Of a stretch of 33,527 bases of DNA, positions 30,859-33,527 are shown piece after piece. The stretch comes from Pedobacter glucosidilyticus. GTDB taxonomy: Bacteria; Bacteroidota; Bacteroidia; Sphingobacteriales; Sphingobacteriaceae. The DNA lies in assembly GCF_002483235.1 (NCBI RefSeq), contig NZ_DLHN01000008.1:17782-51308 (forward strand). The letters run 5' to 3'. The notes under the pieces are model-generated. The model did not search any database. It worked only from the letters and a program-made list of their open reading frames with translations, and was not told the DNA's origin. How positions within the stretch are numbered: position 1 is the first letter of the stretch; every line of letters begins with the position of its first letter. The translations under genes and the position numbers were made by a program.

Positions 30859-31487
30859 TGCCCCATCTTTACATCATTACAGGATCTAATGGAGCAGGTA
30901 AATCTACTGTAGGTCCTGCGTATTTACCAAAAGACATTACAGATCATCATATTATATTTGACGGAGATCTAATATTCACACAAAAACTAAAAGAACTATT
31001 CCCAAAATTTACTAAATCTCCGAAAGAAGCTCGAAATATTGCTAGAGACTTTGTTATAAATTCATTTGATGATGCCATTCAAAAAGCCATTACCCATAAA
31101 ACTGACTTCGTTTATGAAGGGCACTTCACAAATGATGCTACTTGGGATGTCCCTAAACGCTTCAAAAATGAAGGTTATCAAATTCACATGATTTTTCTTG
31201 GCTTAAAAAATCAAAATCTTTCACAACTTAGAGTGACAGACAGAGTTTCTGAAGGAGGTCATTATGTGAATAAAAGTACGATTGATGCTAATTTTATAGG
31301 AAATCTTGAGAAGTTAGATAAGTACTTTTCTCTTATGGATGAACTTATTATTATAGATAGTTCTGAGATAGATCATAAGCTTTTGTTATCTCTTCAATAT
31401 CATAGAATTACCTATGCTGTCAAAAAGGAAGAATTACCTCTTTGGTTCTCACAATATTTACCTCTAATAACTTCACTACTTAAGTAA
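30858..31487 (+). CDS. Zeta-toxin-like P-loop kinase
   Basis: A 209-residue protein. Walker A GSNGAGKST (9-17) opens a kinase fold, FDGDLI (34-39) is placed like the substrate Asp of Zeta toxins, and FVYEGHFTND (about 83-92) like their sensing Glu/His strand. LRVTDRVSEGGHYVNKSTID, with its two Arg and GGH, matches the ATP-lid region of Zeta-like proteins. Zeta toxins phosphorylate UDP-N-acetylglucosamine and block cell-wall synthesis. That nucleotide sugar is also a common glycan precursor, which makes the position inside a polysaccharide locus notable. Toxicity is inferred. Confidence 0.82.
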   Translation: MPHLYIITGSNGAGKSTVGPAYLPKDITDHHIIFDGDLIFTQKLKELFPKFTKSPKEARNIARDFVINSFDDAIQKAITHKTDFVYEGHFTNDATWDVPKRFKNEGYQIHMIFLGLKNQNLSQLRVTDRVSEGGHYVNKSTIDANFIGNLEKLDKYFSLMDELIIIDSSEIDHKLLLSLQYHRITYAVKKEELPLWFSQYLPLITSLLK

Positions 31488-31490
31488 ATT

Positions 31491-32348
31491 ATGCTTAATT
31501 ATCCAGTTCCTATCAGTATCATCATCTTAACCTTTAACGAGGAAAAGAATATTAAAGCTTGTATTGAGAGCGCTTTGAACTTCGCAGAGGAAATATTTGT
31601 TGTGGATTCTGGTTCTACTGATGCTACTTTGTCTATCTTAGAAAATTATCCTGTACAGGTTGTTCATCATCTTTTTGAAAATTATAGTCAACAAAGAAAC
31701 TGGGCTATTCAACACTTACCTATTAGCACCCAATGGGTTTTAAATATGGATGCGGACCATCGCTTAACAGAGGAATTTAGAACAGAGGTTAGCGCTTTAT
31801 TTAGCAAGCCTATTGCCGATGATATCCATGGATTTTTGGCGAGTAGGAAAACCATTTTCATGAACAAATGGATTAAATATGGCGGACACTACCCTACCTA
31901 TCATGCAGTGCTGTTTAGAAAGGATAAGGGTTTATGTGAAGAAAAACTCTACGACCAACATTTTAAAGTGGAAGGTAAAACGCAAAAGCTTAAAGGGGAT
32001 ATTATTGATTTAATTACCGAATCTCTAAGTACTTTTACTTTAAGACACGATAAATGGTCAAATTTGGAAGCTTTTGAGCAGTTTCATCCGCCACAACATG
32101 GTGCTGTTATTAAAGGCTCTTTACAAGGTGAGAATCCTATTGCCAGAAGAAGGTATATGAAAAATTTATATGAGCGCTTTCCACTATTTGTAAGACCTTT
32201 TGTATATTTCTTTATCAGGTATTTTTTAAGGTTAGGTTTTTTGGATGGTAAAGAGGGCTTGATATTTCATTTTTTACAATGTTTTTGGTTTAGATTTTTG
32301 ATTGATGCTAAAATCTATGAGCTTAAGAAACAACATGATGAACATTAA
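31491..32348 (+). CDS. Glycosyltransferase family 2 (WaaE/KdtX-like)
   Basis: A 285-residue GT-A enzyme. ISIIILTFNEEKNIKACIES (8-27), VVDSGSTDAT (37-46) and MDADHRL (86-92) are the core motifs; SQQRNWAI (67-74) fits the WaaE-like group, which adds glucose or related sugars to lipid-anchored acceptors. The C-terminal RPFVYFFIRYFLRLGFLDGK is a membrane-associating amphipathic region common to this group. It starts 3 bp after the Zeta-like gene and overlaps the exosortase gene. Confidence 0.9.
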   Translation: MLNYPVPISIIILTFNEEKNIKACIESALNFAEEIFVVDSGSTDATLSILENYPVQVVHHLFENYSQQRNWAIQHLPISTQWVLNMDADHRLTEEFRTEVSALFSKPIADDIHGFLASRKTIFMNKWIKYGGHYPTYHAVLFRKDKGLCEEKLYDQHFKVEGKTQKLKGDIIDLITESLSTFTLRHDKWSNLEAFEQFHPPQHGAVIKGSLQGENPIARRRYMKNLYERFPLFVRPFVYFFIRYFLRLGFLDGKEGLIFHFLQCFWFRFLIDAKIYELKKQHDEH

Positions 32349-32907
32349 TCATAAACTAGTGAAATTTGTATGGAGTCTGCTGCTGATTTACTTTGCTTTA
32401 GACTATTTTTTCGAGTTTTGGATTGGTATCTGCGCTCCGGGAGGTTTATATTGGGCTTTTGCTGATCAGCATTTAAATTTTATAGCCTGGTATAGGGATT
32501 TTTTAATCTCAGGCTCGCAAATGATTGCTGCCCTATGGGGTATCAAAAGTATTAGTAATGCTACTGCAATGCTCCTTATTGGGTATGGTGGAGTTAAAAT
32601 TGTTTATAGCTGTTTGGGTTATGGTATTATCAGTTTACTGATTGCTTTTGGTATTGCAGTGCCTGATAAGCGCATCAAAAACAGGATACTGTTTATCGTG
32701 GGTAGTATTTTGCTATTTTCATTGTTTAATATGTTGAGGTTATTTGTAGTAGCTTTTTACGCCAAGAAAGTTGCTGGCATGCGGATAGACCATCACGATG
32801 TTTTCAACTGGATATGCTATATCATTATTTTTATAGGGATGTATTTTTGGATGAACACAAAGAATATCCATAACAGTAAAGCACATGTTGGAGAAAGTAC
32901 AACTTAA
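32335..32907 (+). CDS. xrtY: Exosortase (XrtY type)
   Basis: A 190-residue membrane protein from ATG 32335 (or 32338). A TTG at 32302 would extend it upstream, but the added residues lie over the end of the GT2 gene and look unrelated. The catalytic triad of exosortases is visible: Cys93 in VYSCLGYG, Arg135 in NMLRLFVV and His154 in DHHDVFNW. About six hydrophobic segments surround it. Exosortases cleave and re-anchor proteins with a C-terminal sorting tail and are often found with exopolysaccharide genes. The Wzy-like, GT and WcaF-like neighbours fit the XrtY subtype. No target protein with a sorting tail is encoded in the window. Confidence 0.88.
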   Translation: MMNINHKLVKFVWSLLLIYFALDYFFEFWIGICAPGGLYWAFADQHLNFIAWYRDFLISGSQMIAALWGIKSISNATAMLLIGYGGVKIVYSCLGYGIISLLIAFGIAVPDKRIKNRILFIVGSILLFSLFNMLRLFVVAFYAKKVAGMRIDHHDVFNWICYIIIFIGMYFWMNTKNIHNSKAHVGESTT

Positions 32908-33439
32908 AAAGAAATTTGATACAGGTAAGTTTGACCATAGAGCTTCTGTGCTTAAACAAGTCCTTTGGTATTTTTGTAGTGCCTTATTTTTTAGATCGGG
33001 TCTTATCCCTTTTAGCGTTGTTTTAGTGGCTTTATTAAGACTGTTTGGAGCTAAAATAGGTCGTGACGTAAGGATAAAACCTTATATCCATATTAAATTC
33101 CCTTGGAAATTAACTTTAGGAGACCATTCCTGGTTGGCAGAATGTTTTATTGAAAACTTGGATGATGTGTCTATTGGAGCGAATTGTTGCGTTTCCCAAG
33201 GTGCTATGCTGATGACCGGTAATCATGATTATAAAAGTAAAAATTTTGACTTGCTGACCCAGCCTATCATCTTAGAAGATGGTGTATGGATTGGCGCCAG
33301 AGCTATAGTTTGCCCCGGTGTTACCTGTAAAAGTCATGCTGTTTTGAGTATGGCTTCTGTAGCGCATCACGATTTGGAAGCTTATAGCATTTATCAGGGA
33401 GCCCCGGCTGTGAAGGTAAGGGAAAGGGTGGTGGGTTAG
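32885..33439 (+). CDS. WcaF-like colanic acid-type acetyltransferase
   Basis: A 184-residue hexapeptide acetyltransferase. An N-terminal part with hydrophobic helices (about 22-55) precedes the beta helix: AKIGRDVRIKP, VSIGANCCVSQGAML, TGNHDYKS (111-118, with the likely catalytic His114) and GVWIGARAIVCPGV (133-146), ending in YQGAPAVKVRERV. This is the WcaF pattern and length. It should acetylate a sugar of the exopolysaccharide using acetyl-CoA. It overlaps the exosortase gene by 23 bp, and a GGTTAGTT array begins directly at its stop codon. Confidence 0.92.
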   Translation: MLEKVQLKKKFDTGKFDHRASVLKQVLWYFCSALFFRSGLIPFSVVLVALLRLFGAKIGRDVRIKPYIHIKFPWKLTLGDHSWLAECFIENLDDVSIGANCCVSQGAMLMTGNHDYKSKNFDLLTQPIILEDGVWIGARAIVCPGVTCKSHAVLSMASVAHHDLEAYSIYQGAPAVKVRERVVG

Positions 33440-33527
33440 GTGGGTTAGTTTGTTAGGTGGTTGGTTGGTTAGGTGGTTAGTTTGTTGGGTGGTTAGTTGG
33501 TTAGGTGGTTTTTGAAAGTAGAAAGTA
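33437..33527. repeat. GGTTAGTT array at the window end
   Basis: Imperfect copies of GGTTAGTTTGTTAGGTGGTT, the same words as 3414-3547, run from the stop of the WcaF-like gene. The last 15 bases (GAAAGTAGAAAGTA) look like the start of a different repeat, similar to the GAAAGT words at 25330. The array continues beyond the window. Confidence 0.8.

Overview
The window looks like chromosomal DNA from a member of the Bacteroidota, most likely a Pedobacter-like Sphingobacteriaceae. The pointers are AT-rich DNA, weak or absent Shine-Dalgarno sequences, several upstream matches to the Bacteroidota -7 box TAnnTTTG, a DUF2683-like antitoxin, and an exosortase of the XrtY type beside a Wzy-like protein. 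The lineage is an inference from gene content; there is no rRNA or other phylogenetic marker. All convincing genes are on the + strand.

Region 1 (1-2555) holds three complete type II toxin-antitoxin modules in a row: an antitoxin plus MazF/PemK-like toxin, HigB-HigA, and a DUF2683-like antitoxin plus YoeB-like toxin. They are separated by low-complexity repeats built from words such as GGTTAGTT, GGTCAATG and GATATTTTTGAT.

Region 2 (2556-21770) is a polysaccharide locus. A Wzm-type ABC permease is followed, after 648 bp of repeats, by a Wzt-type ATPase with a carbohydrate-recognition-like C-terminal domain. Next comes a run of mostly overlapping genes: a kinase-like/methyltransferase fusion, a hexapeptide acetyltransferase, an FkbM-like protein, an NAD-dependent epimerase, many GT2 and GT4 glycosyltransferases, two tandem WbsX-family proteins and an acyltransferase-3. 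The likely product is an ABC-exported O-antigen-like or capsular glycan whose end may be capped by the kinase/methyltransferase, by analogy with WbdD of E. coli O9a.

Region 3 (21771-33439) starts after a gap with three GT4 genes and an acyltransferase-3. It then carries a Wzy-like membrane protein, 650 bp of composite repeats ending in a good intrinsic terminator, a GT4 interrupted in frame by the same repeats, a Zeta-like toxin module, a GT2, an exosortase (XrtY type) and a WcaF-like acetyltransferase. This resembles an exosortase-Y exopolysaccharide locus placed next to the ABC-dependent one.

The most unusual feature is the repeat system. The same modular elements (a TTCGACT..GCTCAG..TGACAA core, GACCGAAGACCG words and GAAAGCGAAGGCTG words) occur between genes and also inside a glycosyltransferase gene, where they encode two low-complexity inserts of about 75-90 residues at positions where the enzyme fold normally has short loops. 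I see no tRNA, rRNA, CRISPR array, transposase or replication origin. Base composition varies strongly along the locus, which suggests a mosaic history.
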